Part shown: one piece after another, positions 34,525 through 43,310 of the stretch | Layout of the letters: each line of letters begins with the position of its first letter | Position numbering within the stretch: position 1 is the first letter of the stretch | From: Blautia parvula | GTDB lineage: Bacteria; Bacillota; Clostridia; Lachnospirales; Lachnospiraceae | Direction: 5' to 3' | NCBI RefSeq assembly: GCF_020215665.1 | Contig: NZ_CP084061.1 | Span: 558,001-622,000, forward strand | DNA length: 64,000 nt | Program-made: the position numbers and the translations under genes | Notes under the pieces: generated by a model | What the model was told of the DNA's origin: nothing | Database searches by the model: none | What the model saw: the letters and a program-made list of their open reading frames with translations, nothing else

Positions 34525-35639
34525 AAGTTTCCATTATCAGCTTCAGCCGTGCGGGATACCGTTTGAGCGAGATGCTCTACTGGGTGATGAAAGAGCGCGG
34601 ATATGAGGTAGAGTCCTATACAAAAAGTAAATATACAAAAAAAGTCATGGATGAGTCACAGCTTGAGGTGGACGACAGGTCCTTCCGCAATGTAAAGCAG
34701 TTTGCAAAGCCTGTTGACGCCTCCATAAAAGAATGGGCGGGCATGCGCTTCCGGGATTCAGATGCCATTGTGTTTGTGGGAGCCTGCGGAATCGCTGTGC
34801 GCAGCATTGCCCCCTTTGTGACCAGTAAGAAAATAGATCCGGCTGTCATTGTGGTAGATGAGCAGGGCGGTTTTGCCATTTCCCTGCTGTCAGGACATAT
34901 CGGCGGTGCCAATGAACTCACGGAGGAGATCGCGGACATCATTCACGCCACACCGGTCATCACCACAGCGACGGATATCAATAAGAAATTTGCGGTGGAT
35001 GTGTTTGCCAGGAAAAACGGATGCTATATTTCCGATATGGATCTGGCGAAGGAGATTTCCGCAGCGCTTGTGGATGGAAAGGAAGTGGGATTTGCCAGTG
35101 ATTTTCCATGGATCGGGGATATCCCCTCAGAGCTTGTGCTGCTGGATGAGGAAAAAGAAAAACCGGAGATCGGTATCTATGTGACGGATAATTACCAGAA
35201 GCATCCTTTTGTCCATACCCTGTACCTGGTGCCAAGAGTGGTGACAGTAGGTGTGGGCTGCAGAAAGGATACCGAAAAAGAGACTGTGGAGCGTGTCATC
35301 CGCAGAGCCTGCGATGAGCTGCTGCTTCCCTCTGTATCTATGGAGCGGGTGGCAAGCATTGACCTGAAAAAGGATGAGGCGGGAATTATAGGGTACTGTC
35401 AGGACAGAAACCTGCCTTTTGTCACTTATACAAAGGAGGAGCTGGCACAGGTGGAAGGCACCTTTGCGGAGTCAAAATTTGTGGAAGAGGTGACAGGCGT
35501 GGACAATGTCTGTGAACGAAGCGCAGTACTGGGCAGCAGCCAGGACGGCGTGAAGAGTATGTTGATCTTAAGAAAATATGCGGAGGACGGAGTGACCGTT
35601 GCTCTGGCCAGAAGGAAATGGAGTGTGCATTTTGAATAA
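34521..35639 (+). CDS. cbiG: Cobalt-precorrin-5A hydrolase
   Basis: A 372-aa CbiG, which opens the delta-lactone of cobalt-precorrin-5A and releases acetaldehyde. The N-terminal domain has VFVGACGIAVRSIAP and LSGHIGGANELTEEIA, and the C-terminal CobE-like domain has VTVGVGCRKDTEKETVERVI and VERSAVLGS-like VCERSAVLGSSQDG. It overlaps cbiF by 4 nt and cbiH by 8 nt. Confidence 0.93.
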   Translation: MKVSIISFSRAGYRLSEMLYWVMKERGYEVESYTKSKYTKKVMDESQLEVDDRSFRNVKQFAKPVDASIKEWAGMRFRDSDAIVFVGACGIAVRSIAPFVTSKKIDPAVIVVDEQGGFAISLLSGHIGGANELTEEIADIIHATPVITTATDINKKFAVDVFARKNGCYISDMDLAKEISAALVDGKEVGFASDFPWIGDIPSELVLLDEEKEKPEIGIYVTDNYQKHPFVHTLYLVPRVVTVGVGCRKDTEKETVERVIRRACDELLLPSVSMERVASIDLKKDEAGIIGYCQDRNLPFVTYTKEELAQVEGTFAESKFVEEVTGVDNVCERSAVLGSSQDGVKSMLILRKYAEDGVTVALARRKWSVHFE

Positions 35640-36363
35640 ATTATACGTGGTGGGTATCGGTCCCGGTGCCTATGAAAAGATGACAATTGAGGCTGCGGAA
35701 GCCCTGAAGAACAGTGATGTGATCATTGGATATACGGTATATGTGGATCTGGTAAAGGACCATTTTCCGGGAAAAGAGTTTCTCACAACGCCTATGAAAA
35801 AGGAAGTGGAGCGCTGTGTCATGGCTTTTGAGGAAGCCGTGAAGGGAAAGACCGTATCCATGATCTGCAGCGGTGATGCAGGTGTGTACGGTATGGCCGG
35901 CCTGATGTATGAGGTAGGCGTGGGATATCCCAGCGTGGAACTCACTATCATTCCGGGGGTTACGGCAGCCACCGGCGGGGCAGCAGTTCTCGGAGCGCCT
36001 CTGATCCATGATTTCTGTCTGATAAGCCTCAGCGACCTGCTGACTCCATGGGAGAAGATTGAGACCAGGCTGTTAGATGCGGCTCACGGGGATTTTGTAG
36101 TCTGCTTGTACAATCCGTCCAGTAAAAAGCGCCATGATTACCTGATGAAAGCCTGTGACCTGATGATGAAATACAAGTCAGAGGACACTGTCTGCGGAAT
36201 TGTGGGCAATATCGGAAGAGATGGGGAAGAGATGAAAGTCATGACTCTGAAAGAGTTGAGGGAGACAAAAGTGGATATGTTTACCACAGTCTTCATCGGC
36301 AATTCCCAGACAAAGGAAATCGGCGGCAGGATGGTGACGCCGAGAGGCTATAAAAATGTGTAA
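35632..36363 (+). CDS. cbiH: Cobalt-factor III / precorrin-3B C17-methyltransferase
   Basis: A 243-aa tetrapyrrole methylase: NKLYVVGIGPGAYEKMTIEAAEAL, ICSGDAGVYGMAGLMYEV, IPGVTAATGGAAVLGAPLIHDFCLISLSDLLTPW and VCLYNPSSKKRHDYL are classical CobJ/CbiH features. The best start is a TTG at 35632, 8 nt after GGAG, giving the usual MNKLYVVGIGPG opening; a GTG at 35623 is possible. The gene overlaps cbiG by 8 nt and the next gene by 8 nt. Confidence 0.92.
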   Translation: MNKLYVVGIGPGAYEKMTIEAAEALKNSDVIIGYTVYVDLVKDHFPGKEFLTTPMKKEVERCVMAFEEAVKGKTVSMICSGDAGVYGMAGLMYEVGVGYPSVELTIIPGVTAATGGAAVLGAPLIHDFCLISLSDLLTPWEKIETRLLDAAHGDFVVCLYNPSSKKRHDYLMKACDLMMKYKSEDTVCGIVGNIGRDGEEMKVMTLKELRETKVDMFTTVFIGNSQTKEIGGRMVTPRGYKNV

Positions 36364-38335
36364 GGTCCTTGTGTTTGCAGGCACCACGGAAGGCCGTAAG
36401 ACTGCGGAATTTCTGGACAGCCAGTCCATACCCTCCCATATCTGTGTGGCTACGGAGTACGGGGAGGAGCTGCTGCCTAAAAGCGGGAATATGACGGTTT
36501 CCCATACGCGCCTTACAGAGGAGGATATGGAAAATCTTATGCGCAGCATACAGGCAGACCCGGTCATTGATGCCACCCATCCCTATGCGGCTGAGGTGAC
36601 AAAGAACATCCGCACAGCCTGCGAGAAGACAGGATGCAGATATGTAAGGCTTCTCCGCAGCAGCAGGGAGAGTGATCAAAAAAATGACAGAGCCGTTTAC
36701 GTCTCCAGTGTGGACGAGGCTGCCGAGTATCTGAAGGGCACCAAGGGAAACATTCTGGTGACAACCGGAAGCAAGGAAATCGCCAAATATACAGTTATTC
36801 CCGATTACAGAGAGCGGGTGTTTGCCCGGGTACTCTCCCTGGCAAATGTGGCGGCACAGTGCGCGGAACATGGATTTGAAGGGAAAAATCTAATCTGCAT
36901 GCAGGGGCCGTTCTCGAAAGAGATGAACAGGGCTATGATAGAGCAGCTTAACTGTAAATACCTGGTCACAAAAATGTCAGGCGCCACCGGAGGGTATCAG
37001 GAAAAACTGGATGCAGCCCTGGAGACAGGCTGTACCCCTATCGTGGTGGGAAGACCTCTTGTGGAGGAAGGAATTTCCCTTGCTGCGTGCAGGAGGATGC
37101 TCTGCAAAAAGTTTTCCCTGCATCCGTCCCGGGAAATTTCTCTTGTGGGAATAGGTGTAGGCAGCGAAAAACTCATGACACTGGAGGCACAGCAGGTGCT
37201 GAAGGAGGCGGAACTCATCATCGGCGCCAGACGTATGGTGGAGGCAGCCGCTTATGAGGGGCAGGATACCTGCATGGAGTATGACAGTGATAAAATCTGC
37301 AGCTATATAGAGGAACATCCGGAATATGAGAAGACAGCCGTTGTATTGTCCGGGGACGTGGGCTTTTACAGCGGAGCAAGAAAACTTCTGGAAAAGCTTT
37401 CGGGACATCACGTGCGGGTGGTATGCGGAATCTCCTCCCTGGTGTATTTCATGGGAAAAATCGGCAGATCCTGGGATGACGCATTTATCACAAGCGCCCA
37501 CGGAAGAAATGCAAATCTGGCAGCAGCAGTCCGCACCCATGAGAAGGTTTTCGCAATTCTTGGCAGCAGGGACGGCGTGTCTGTGCTGGCAGGGAAACTG
37601 ATGGATTACGGAATGGAGCATGTACGTCTGTTTGTGGGAGAGCAGCTTTCCTATGAACAGGAGAAGATCATTTCCGGTTATCCAAAAGATTTTATCTCTT
37701 ATACAGGAGATGCTTTAAGCGTGGTATATGCGGAGAACAAAGCATTCGTGCCATATCCGGCCACCCATGGCATACGGGATGAAGAATTTGTAAGGGATAA
37801 AGTGCCCATGACAAAGGAGGAGGTGCGCACAGTATCTCTTGCCAAGCTGGGGCTTCTCAGTGACTCTGTCTGCTGGGATGTGGGAGCAGGAACAGGTTCT
37901 GTCTCTGTGGAGATGGCGCTTCGGGCCGCCCGGGGAAGGGTTTACGCCATTGAGAAAAAATCCCTGGCTGCGGAACTGCTTCAGAAAAATAAAATGAAAT
38001 TTGCAGCGGAGAATCTGATCGTTGTGGAGGGGGAGGCCCCGGAGGTGCTGGAAGATCTGGAAGCGCCTACTCATGCCTTCATCGGCGGCTCATCCGGAAA
38101 TATGAAAGCCATTATGGAACTGCTGCTGCGAAAAAATCCCAGGGTCAGAATCGTGATAAACTGCATTGCCATGGAGAGTGTGGCGGAGGCGCTGCGCTGC
38201 TTAAAGGAGCTGCCGGTCACGGATACGGATGTGGTGCAGCTCAGTGTGGGAAGGGCAAAAAAAGCAGGGCCTTACCATATGATGATGGGCGAGAATCCAA
38301 TCACCATTATTTCCTGTACAGGAGACATCAGATAG
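36356..38335 (+). CDS. cbiJET: CbiJ-CbiE-CbiT trifunctional fusion
   Basis: A 659-aa protein with three enzymes in order. Residues ~1-250 are precorrin-6A reductase CbiJ/CobK (VLVFAGTTEGRKTAEFL, DATHPYAAEVTKNI, GPFSKEMN, TKMSGATGGYQEKLDAAL). Residues ~257-455 are C5-methyltransferase CbiE (ISLVGIGVGSEKLMTLEAQQVL, LSGDVGFYSGARKLL, VCGISSLVYFMGKIG). Residues ~480-659 are decarboxylating C15-methyltransferase CbiT (VPMTKEEVRTVSLAKL, WDVGAGTGSVSVEMAL, AFIGGSSGNMKAIM). CbiE-CbiT fusions (CobL) are common; adding CbiJ is less so. It overlaps cbiH by 8 nt. Confidence 0.93.
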   Translation: MCKVLVFAGTTEGRKTAEFLDSQSIPSHICVATEYGEELLPKSGNMTVSHTRLTEEDMENLMRSIQADPVIDATHPYAAEVTKNIRTACEKTGCRYVRLLRSSRESDQKNDRAVYVSSVDEAAEYLKGTKGNILVTTGSKEIAKYTVIPDYRERVFARVLSLANVAAQCAEHGFEGKNLICMQGPFSKEMNRAMIEQLNCKYLVTKMSGATGGYQEKLDAALETGCTPIVVGRPLVEEGISLAACRRMLCKKFSLHPSREISLVGIGVGSEKLMTLEAQQVLKEAELIIGARRMVEAAAYEGQDTCMEYDSDKICSYIEEHPEYEKTAVVLSGDVGFYSGARKLLEKLSGHHVRVVCGISSLVYFMGKIGRSWDDAFITSAHGRNANLAAAVRTHEKVFAILGSRDGVSVLAGKLMDYGMEHVRLFVGEQLSYEQEKIISGYPKDFISYTGDALSVVYAENKAFVPYPATHGIRDEEFVRDKVPMTKEEVRTVSLAKLGLLSDSVCWDVGAGTGSVSVEMALRAARGRVYAIEKKSLAAELLQKNKMKFAAENLIVVEGEAPEVLEDLEAPTHAFIGGSSGNMKAIMELLLRKNPRVRIVINCIAMESVAEALRCLKELPVTDTDVVQLSVGRAKKAGPYHMMMGENPITIISCTGDIR

Positions 38336-38347
38336 GAGAGATATTAT

Positions 38348-39724
38348 ATGAAAATACCGCGCATACTTCTTTGTGCCGGTGCCAGCGGCAGCGGCAAAAC
38401 TCTGCTCACCTGCGGCATTCTTCAGGTATTGAAAAACCGCGGGCTGAAAGTGGCATCCTTCAAGTGCGGGCCGGATTATATTGATCCCATGTTCCATACA
38501 AAAGTCATTGGGACAAAATCCAGAAACCTGGACACCTTTTTCACTGACAGGGATATGGTGCGGTATCTGCTTGCAAAAAACAGCCGCTGCATGGATGTTG
38601 CAGTTATGGAAGGCGTCATGGGATATTATGACGGGGTCGGAGGGACCACCAGCAGGGCCAGTGCCTATGAGCTGGCAAATGTGACGGAGACGCCGGCAAT
38701 TCTCATTGTGAACTGCCGGGGCATGAGTGTGTCTGTGCTCCCCTATATCAAGGGATTTGCGGAGTATAAAAAGGACAGCCGGATCGCCGGCGTGATTCTG
38801 AATCAAATGACAGCCATGCTGTATCCGAGAGTCCGGAAAATGATAGAGGAGGAGCTTTCCATCCCCGTTCTGGGATATGTGCCGAAGGTGGAAGACTGTG
38901 TGCTGGAGAGCCGCCATCTGGGACTTGTAATGCCTGAAGAGGTGGAGGGATTCCGGGAAAAACTCATGAAACTTGCAGGGATACTGGAGCAGACGCTCTG
39001 CGTGGACAAAATCCTGGAGATCGCGGGGAGTGCCCCGGAAATCCCGGAGGAAAAGCCCTGGAAGGAGGATAGCGCGTATGCATTTTCCCTACCCGAAAAA
39101 GTCAGAATCGGAGTTGCCAGGGATGAGGCGTTCTGCTTTGTCTATGAGGACAACTTAAAGCTGCTGGAGCAGATGGGGGCAGAGATTGTATATTTTTCAC
39201 CTGTCCATGACAAAAGGCTTCCGGAAGGGGTCTGCGGCCTGATTTTTTACGGCGGTTATCCGGAGCTTTTGGGGAAAGAGCTGGAGGATAATTACCCGAT
39301 CCGCCGTGCCATTCTGGCAGAATATCAGAGGGGGATTCCTATTCTGGCAGAGTGCGGCGGTTTTATGTATCTGCATGAATCCATGGAGGATATGGATAAA
39401 AATCCGTGCGACGGTGTGGGAATCATACCGGGACATGCCTACAGAACGGAAAAACTGGGACGGTTTGGATATGTGACGCTTACCCAGAGGGAGGGAACCG
39501 TATTCGGAAAAAATATTGGGAAAAGTCCTGCCCATGAGTTCCATTATTTCGAGTCCACATCCTGCGGCCATGAATTTTTGGCGGAGAAGCCAATGAGCAG
39601 CAGGACATGGAAGTGTCTGCATGCATCGGAGCATCTGCTGGCAGGTTTTCCGCATTTTTATTACTATGGAAATCCCAGGCTTCCCCAGGCATTTCTGGAA
39701 AAATGCCTGGAATATAAAAAATGA
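38348..39724 (+). CDS. cbiA: Cobyrinate a,c-diamide synthase
   Basis: A 458-aa glutamine amidotransferase with an N-terminal ATP-binding dethiobiotin synthetase-like domain (GASGSGKTLLTCGIL, FKCGPDYIDPMFH, VMEGVMGYYDGVGG). A C-terminal class I-type GATase domain carries the nucleophile Cys in AECGGFMYLHESM and the late motif AHEFHYFES. It amidates the a and c side chains. AGGAGAGATATTAT precedes the ATG; 12 nt after the cbiJET stop. Confidence 0.94.
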   Translation: MKIPRILLCAGASGSGKTLLTCGILQVLKNRGLKVASFKCGPDYIDPMFHTKVIGTKSRNLDTFFTDRDMVRYLLAKNSRCMDVAVMEGVMGYYDGVGGTTSRASAYELANVTETPAILIVNCRGMSVSVLPYIKGFAEYKKDSRIAGVILNQMTAMLYPRVRKMIEEELSIPVLGYVPKVEDCVLESRHLGLVMPEEVEGFREKLMKLAGILEQTLCVDKILEIAGSAPEIPEEKPWKEDSAYAFSLPEKVRIGVARDEAFCFVYEDNLKLLEQMGAEIVYFSPVHDKRLPEGVCGLIFYGGYPELLGKELEDNYPIRRAILAEYQRGIPILAECGGFMYLHESMEDMDKNPCDGVGIIPGHAYRTEKLGRFGYVTLTQREGTVFGKNIGKSPAHEFHYFESTSCGHEFLAEKPMSSRTWKCLHASEHLLAGFPHFYYYGNPRLPQAFLEKCLEYKK

Positions 39725-39813
39725 GATATCTATTCAGACGTTCTGCGCAGGGAATGCACTGATCTGCTGAATCGTTACCACAAAATACAGAAAGAGGAAG
39801 AGAGGAAAGAAAC

Positions 39814-40863
39814 ATGAAACTGGAAGAGGCTTTGAAAAGAATTGAACCGGTCAATGAGGAAGTGATGGAGGAGAGCAAAAAACGCTGGGACAGTATAGCG
39901 CATCCCCTTCACAGCCTGGGCAAGCTGGAGGACCTGCTGGTACAGATCACAGGTATCACAGGCTGTCTGGATATCCATCTGGAAAAGAAAGCACTGGTTC
40001 CCATGTGTGCGGACAACGGCGTGGTCGAGGAGGGTGTGACCCAGACCGGGCAGGAGATCACAGCTCTGGTGGCAGAGAATTTCCTGCAGACAAAAGCTGT
40101 CTCCAGCATCATGTGTAAAACCGTCGGAGCGGAGATCTTCCCTGTTGACGTGGGCGTGGCAAAAGATGTCAGTATCTTAAACCGCAAGATCGCCTATGGA
40201 ACAAAGAACATGACAAAAGAACCTGCCATGACAAGAGAGCAGGCGGTAAGAGCCATCGAGACAGGCATTGAGATGGTGGAAATGCTGAAAGAGAAAGGAT
40301 ACGGCATCATTGCCACCGGTGAGATGGGAATCGGAAATACCACAACCAGCAGTGCTGTGGCATCCGTGCTCCTGGATATGCCTGTGGAGAATATGACAGG
40401 CCGCGGCGCAGGTCTTTCCAGTGAGGGCTTAAACCGTAAGATCAATGCCATCAAAAAAGCGGTGGAGGTGAACAAACCGGATAAAAACGATGCCATCGAT
40501 GTGGTTGCCAAGGTGGGAGGATTTGATATCGCTGCTATTGCAGGTCTGTTTTTGGGCGGTGCTGCTCTTAAGATCCCTGTTGTCATTGACGGCGTCATTT
40601 CAGCCACCGGAGCCCTGGTTGCAGCCGGTATCTGCCCCACTGCAAAACAGTATATGATCGCCAGCCATGTGTCAAAAGAGCCTGCAGGCCATCTGCTTTT
40701 AGAAGCCCTTGGCAAGGAAGCTTGTCTGCACTGTGATATGTGCCTGGGAGAGGGAACAGGAGCCGTGGCTTTCTTCCCGCTCTTAGACATTGCCACAGCA
40801 GTATTTTACGGAATGAGCGATTTCGGCGGTATCGGCATGGATGCTTATGTGCCGTTAGATTAA
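39814..40863 (+). CDS. cobT: Nicotinate-nucleotide:dimethylbenzimidazole phosphoribosyltransferase
   Basis: A 349-aa CobT that activates the lower-ligand base as an alpha-riboside phosphate. Family motifs: HSLGKLEDLLVQITGI, MCADNGVVEEGVTQTGQEIT, GEMGIGNTTTSSAV, GRGAGLSSEGLNRKI and GGFDIAAIAGLFLGGAA. No lower-ligand synthesis genes (bluB or bzaA-E) are seen in the window, so the base used is not evident. An 89-nt gap separates it from cbiA, with RBS GAGGAAGAGAGGAAAG. Confidence 0.95.
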   Translation: MKLEEALKRIEPVNEEVMEESKKRWDSIAHPLHSLGKLEDLLVQITGITGCLDIHLEKKALVPMCADNGVVEEGVTQTGQEITALVAENFLQTKAVSSIMCKTVGAEIFPVDVGVAKDVSILNRKIAYGTKNMTKEPAMTREQAVRAIETGIEMVEMLKEKGYGIIATGEMGIGNTTTSSAVASVLLDMPVENMTGRGAGLSSEGLNRKINAIKKAVEVNKPDKNDAIDVVAKVGGFDIAAIAGLFLGGAALKIPVVIDGVISATGALVAAGICPTAKQYMIASHVSKEPAGHLLLEALGKEACLHCDMCLGEGTGAVAFFPLLDIATAVFYGMSDFGGIGMDAYVPLD

Positions 40864-40881
40864 GGAAAGCGGAGCGAAATT

Positions 40882-41445
40882 ATGATAACTTTGGTGACGG
40901 GGGGAAGCGGGAGCGGAAAATCCGCCTATGCGGAGGATGTGCTCACTGGCTTTGGCAGTTGTGAAAGGATTTACATTGCCACCATGTACCCCTTTGATGA
41001 GGAGAGCAAAAAGCGTGTGGAGCGCCACAGGCGTATGCGCGCCGAGAAGAATTTCACAACAATAGAGTGTTATACAGGATTGAAACATGTGCAGGTGCCA
41101 AAAGGCGCCTGTGTGCTTCTGGAGTGTATGTCCAATCTGACCGCCAATGAGATGTTTCAGGAGGACGGCGCAAAGGAGAGGACCGTGGAGGCAGTGCTGG
41201 AAGGGATTGAGGCTCTGGATGCGCAGGCAGCGGAGCTGGTGATCGTGACCAACGAAATTTTTTCCGACGGCATAGAGTATGAGGAGGAGACCAGACGGTA
41301 CCAGAAATACCTGGGTGAGATCAACCGGGAGACAGCACGCCGGGCCTGTCAGGTGACAGAGGTGGTGTATGGCATTCCCCTCACATACAAGAACAGGACA
41401 GAGAAAACAGACAGGACGGGGGAAATATCGGATGAGACAGAGTAA
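40882..41445 (+). CDS. cobU: Adenosylcobinamide kinase / guanylyltransferase
   Basis: A 187-aa CobU with an intact P-loop (VTGGSGSGKSAYAED), YIATMYPFDEESKKRVERHRRMR (guanylyl-accepting His region) and VLLECMSNL...LVIVTNEI. It phosphorylates adenosylcobinamide and transfers GMP to it. A second, shorter CobU-like gene without a P-loop lies at 42314. The C-terminal part is less like the canonical GxGIVPxxxxxRxFRD segment, which is instead well kept in that second protein. Confidence 0.88.
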   Translation: MITLVTGGSGSGKSAYAEDVLTGFGSCERIYIATMYPFDEESKKRVERHRRMRAEKNFTTIECYTGLKHVQVPKGACVLLECMSNLTANEMFQEDGAKERTVEAVLEGIEALDAQAAELVIVTNEIFSDGIEYEEETRRYQKYLGEINRETARRACQVTEVVYGIPLTYKNRTEKTDRTGEISDETE

Positions 41446-42220
41446 AGCGGCACAGTTTTGGAACAGTTTTAAGATCGCATTTTCCATGTATTCCAAGATT
41501 CCCATGCCTCAGAGTGAATGGACGAAGGAAAACATGCGGTATGTCATGTGCTTTTTTCCATTGATAGGCGTGGTGATCGGCGGGCTTTCCTGGCTCTGGG
41601 GTACATATGCCGGCAGTTTTCTGGACAGCCGTATCTTTATCACCATTGTGCTTCTTCTGATTCCTGTTGCGGTAAGCGGCGGAATCCATCTGGACGGCCT
41701 TCTGGACACCTCAGATGCCCTGAATTCCTATCAGCCCAGGGAGAAGAAACTGGAAATTTTAAAGGATTCCAATGCAGGAGCCTTTGCCATTATCGTGGGA
41801 ATCTGCTATTTCCTTCTGTATTTTGGCGTGTACAGTGAGCTGACCGAAGCGGGGCTTCCTGTTGTGTGTATGGGATTTGTACTCTCCAGAGGGATGGGGG
41901 CATTTTCAATCGCGTCCTTTCCCATGGCTAAGAATACCGGACTGGCAGCCACTTTTTCAGACGGTGCGCAGAAAAACGCGGTGAGAGTGGTCTCTGTACT
42001 TTTTTCACTGGCAGCGGCTGTGCTGATGGTTTTCTATCAGCCGGTGATCGGTGGGTTTGCCATACTGGGTGCGGCGTTGGAATATCTGTATTATTACCGT
42101 ATGTCCATGAAACAGTTCGGAGGGATCACAGGTGACCTGGCCGGTTTTCATATGCAGATCTGTGAGCTTGTCATTGCCCTGTTCACAGTGATCGGTGAGG
42201 TGGTTGTGCGCTGCCTGTAG
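41432..42220 (+). CDS. cobS: Cobalamin (adenosylcobinamide-GDP ribazoletransferase) synthase
   Basis: A 262-aa membrane protein that joins adenosylcobinamide-GDP to alpha-ribazole (phosphate). Motifs: FSMYSKIPMPQ, MCFFPLIGVVIGGL, GGIHLDGLLDTSDAL (the acidic metal-binding region) and KDSNAGAFAIIVG, with six or so hydrophobic segments. The ATG at 41432 overlaps the end of cobU by 14 nt and follows GGGGAA. Active in the cell membrane. Confidence 0.93.
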   Translation: MRQSKAAQFWNSFKIAFSMYSKIPMPQSEWTKENMRYVMCFFPLIGVVIGGLSWLWGTYAGSFLDSRIFITIVLLLIPVAVSGGIHLDGLLDTSDALNSYQPREKKLEILKDSNAGAFAIIVGICYFLLYFGVYSELTEAGLPVVCMGFVLSRGMGAFSIASFPMAKNTGLAATFSDGAQKNAVRVVSVLFSLAAAVLMVFYQPVIGGFAILGAALEYLYYYRMSMKQFGGITGDLAGFHMQICELVIALFTVIGEVVVRCL

Positions 42221-42313
42221 AAGAAAAGTGACCAAATGCAGCCGGCAGTCAGGCTGAATTCCGTAGACAAAGGACTGTGAGGGTACAAAGGAAACAGAAT
42301 GGAGGAAAGGTAT

Positions 42314-42700
42314 ATGCAGCTGATTATTGGCGGAGCATTTCAGGGAAAAAAGGAATATGTAAAAACCATGCAGGGATTTGAGGAGAAAGAGATGACAGAC
42401 GGGGCAGATGCCTCCTATGAAGATATTTTCTCCTGCGGATGCCTGTATCATTTCCATGAGTGGATACGGGCGAGACTTTTGGAGGGCAGGGACCTGGATG
42501 ATCTGGAAAAGGAATTATCCGTGAGAAATCCGGACATTGTGCTGGTCTCCAATGAACTGGGGTATGGTGTGGTCCCTGTGGATGCCTTTGACCGAAAATA
42601 CCGGGAGGCTGTGGGCAGGATCTGCACAAGGATGGCAGCCGCGGCGAAACGTGTAGTCCGGGTGACCTGCGGAATCGGGACGGTGATAAAAGATGCTTAA
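42314..42700 (+). CDS. CobU-like protein lacking the P-loop
   Basis: A 128-aa protein related to CobU at both ends. It starts MQLIIGGAFQGKKEYV, where CobU has GGxxSGKS, and ends VLVSNELGYGVVPVDAFDRKYREAVGRICTRMAAAAKRVVRVTCGIGTVIK, close to the canonical CobU C-terminus. The middle, including the HRxxR segment, is missing or diverged. The Lys of the P-loop is kept but the Ser/Thr that holds magnesium is replaced by Lys. GGAGG is 9 nt before the ATG at 42314. It probably cannot act as a kinase alone; a role as CobU partner or a changed nucleotide-binding enzyme is inference. Confidence 0.8.
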   Translation: MQLIIGGAFQGKKEYVKTMQGFEEKEMTDGADASYEDIFSCGCLYHFHEWIRARLLEGRDLDDLEKELSVRNPDIVLVSNELGYGVVPVDAFDRKYREAVGRICTRMAAAAKRVVRVTCGIGTVIKDA

Positions 42701-43310
42701 GATTCTATTGATCCGCCATTCCATGACGGCGGGGAACAGACTGGGGCGTTATATTGGCTCCCGCACGGATGAACCTCTCTGCGAGGAGGGAATCCTTCTT
42801 CTTGGTAAGTTTTCCTACCCGCCTGTCCAGCGGGTTTTTGTAAGCCCCATGCGCAGGTGTCTGGAGACAGCCGGGATTCTGTTTCCGGGTACGGAGAAAG
42901 AAGAGGAAGTGCTTTTAAAAGAATGCGACTTCGGCATTTTTGAAAATAAGAATTACCAAGAGCTGTCAGGAAATCCGGAGTATCAGGCATGGATCGACAG
43001 CAGCGGAACCCTGCCTTTTCCTGAGGGGGAAAGCCAGGAAATGTTTCAGAAGCGGTGCGTCCGGGGATTTGCCCGCTGTGTGGAGCAGTGTCTGAAGGAT
43101 GGCCTGCACACAGCAGCCCTTGTGGTGCACGGGGGAACGATCATGAGTATCCTTGGCGCTTGTGCAGACGCGGACAGGAGCTATTTTGACTGGCAGGTGA
43201 AGAATGCCCAGGGATACGAGGTACTGGTGGAAGAAAAGAAGTGGAGAGAGAGCCAGAAGATACAGGTGGCCGGCAAATATACACAGGAAGGATTTGACAA
43301 GACATGGTAA
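42693..43310 (+). CDS. Histidine phosphatase family protein (CobC-like)
   Basis: A 205-aa phosphoglycerate mutase-like phosphatase. The catalytic motif is LLIRHSMT (RHS in place of RHG), with SPMRRCLETA, the acid region ECDFGIFENKNYQEL and the second His in VVHGGTIMSIL. By position between cobU/cobS and cbiB it is likely alpha-ribazole-5'-phosphate or adenosylcobalamin-5'-phosphate phosphatase (CobC). The substrate is inferred from context only. It overlaps the CobU-like gene by 8 nt and cbiB by 7 nt. Confidence 0.85.
   Translation: MLKILLIRHSMTAGNRLGRYIGSRTDEPLCEEGILLLGKFSYPPVQRVFVSPMRRCLETAGILFPGTEKEEEVLLKECDFGIFENKNYQELSGNPEYQAWIDSSGTLPFPEGESQEMFQKRCVRGFARCVEQCLKDGLHTAALVVHGGTIMSILGACADADRSYFDWQVKNAQGYEVLVEEKKWRESQKIQVAGKYTQEGFDKTW

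Noticed and set aside
42221-42313. Possible third cobalamin riboswitch before the CobU-like gene
   Set aside because: Some phrases (GGACTGTGAGGG) look similar, but the rest of the B12 core and the closing stem are missing.
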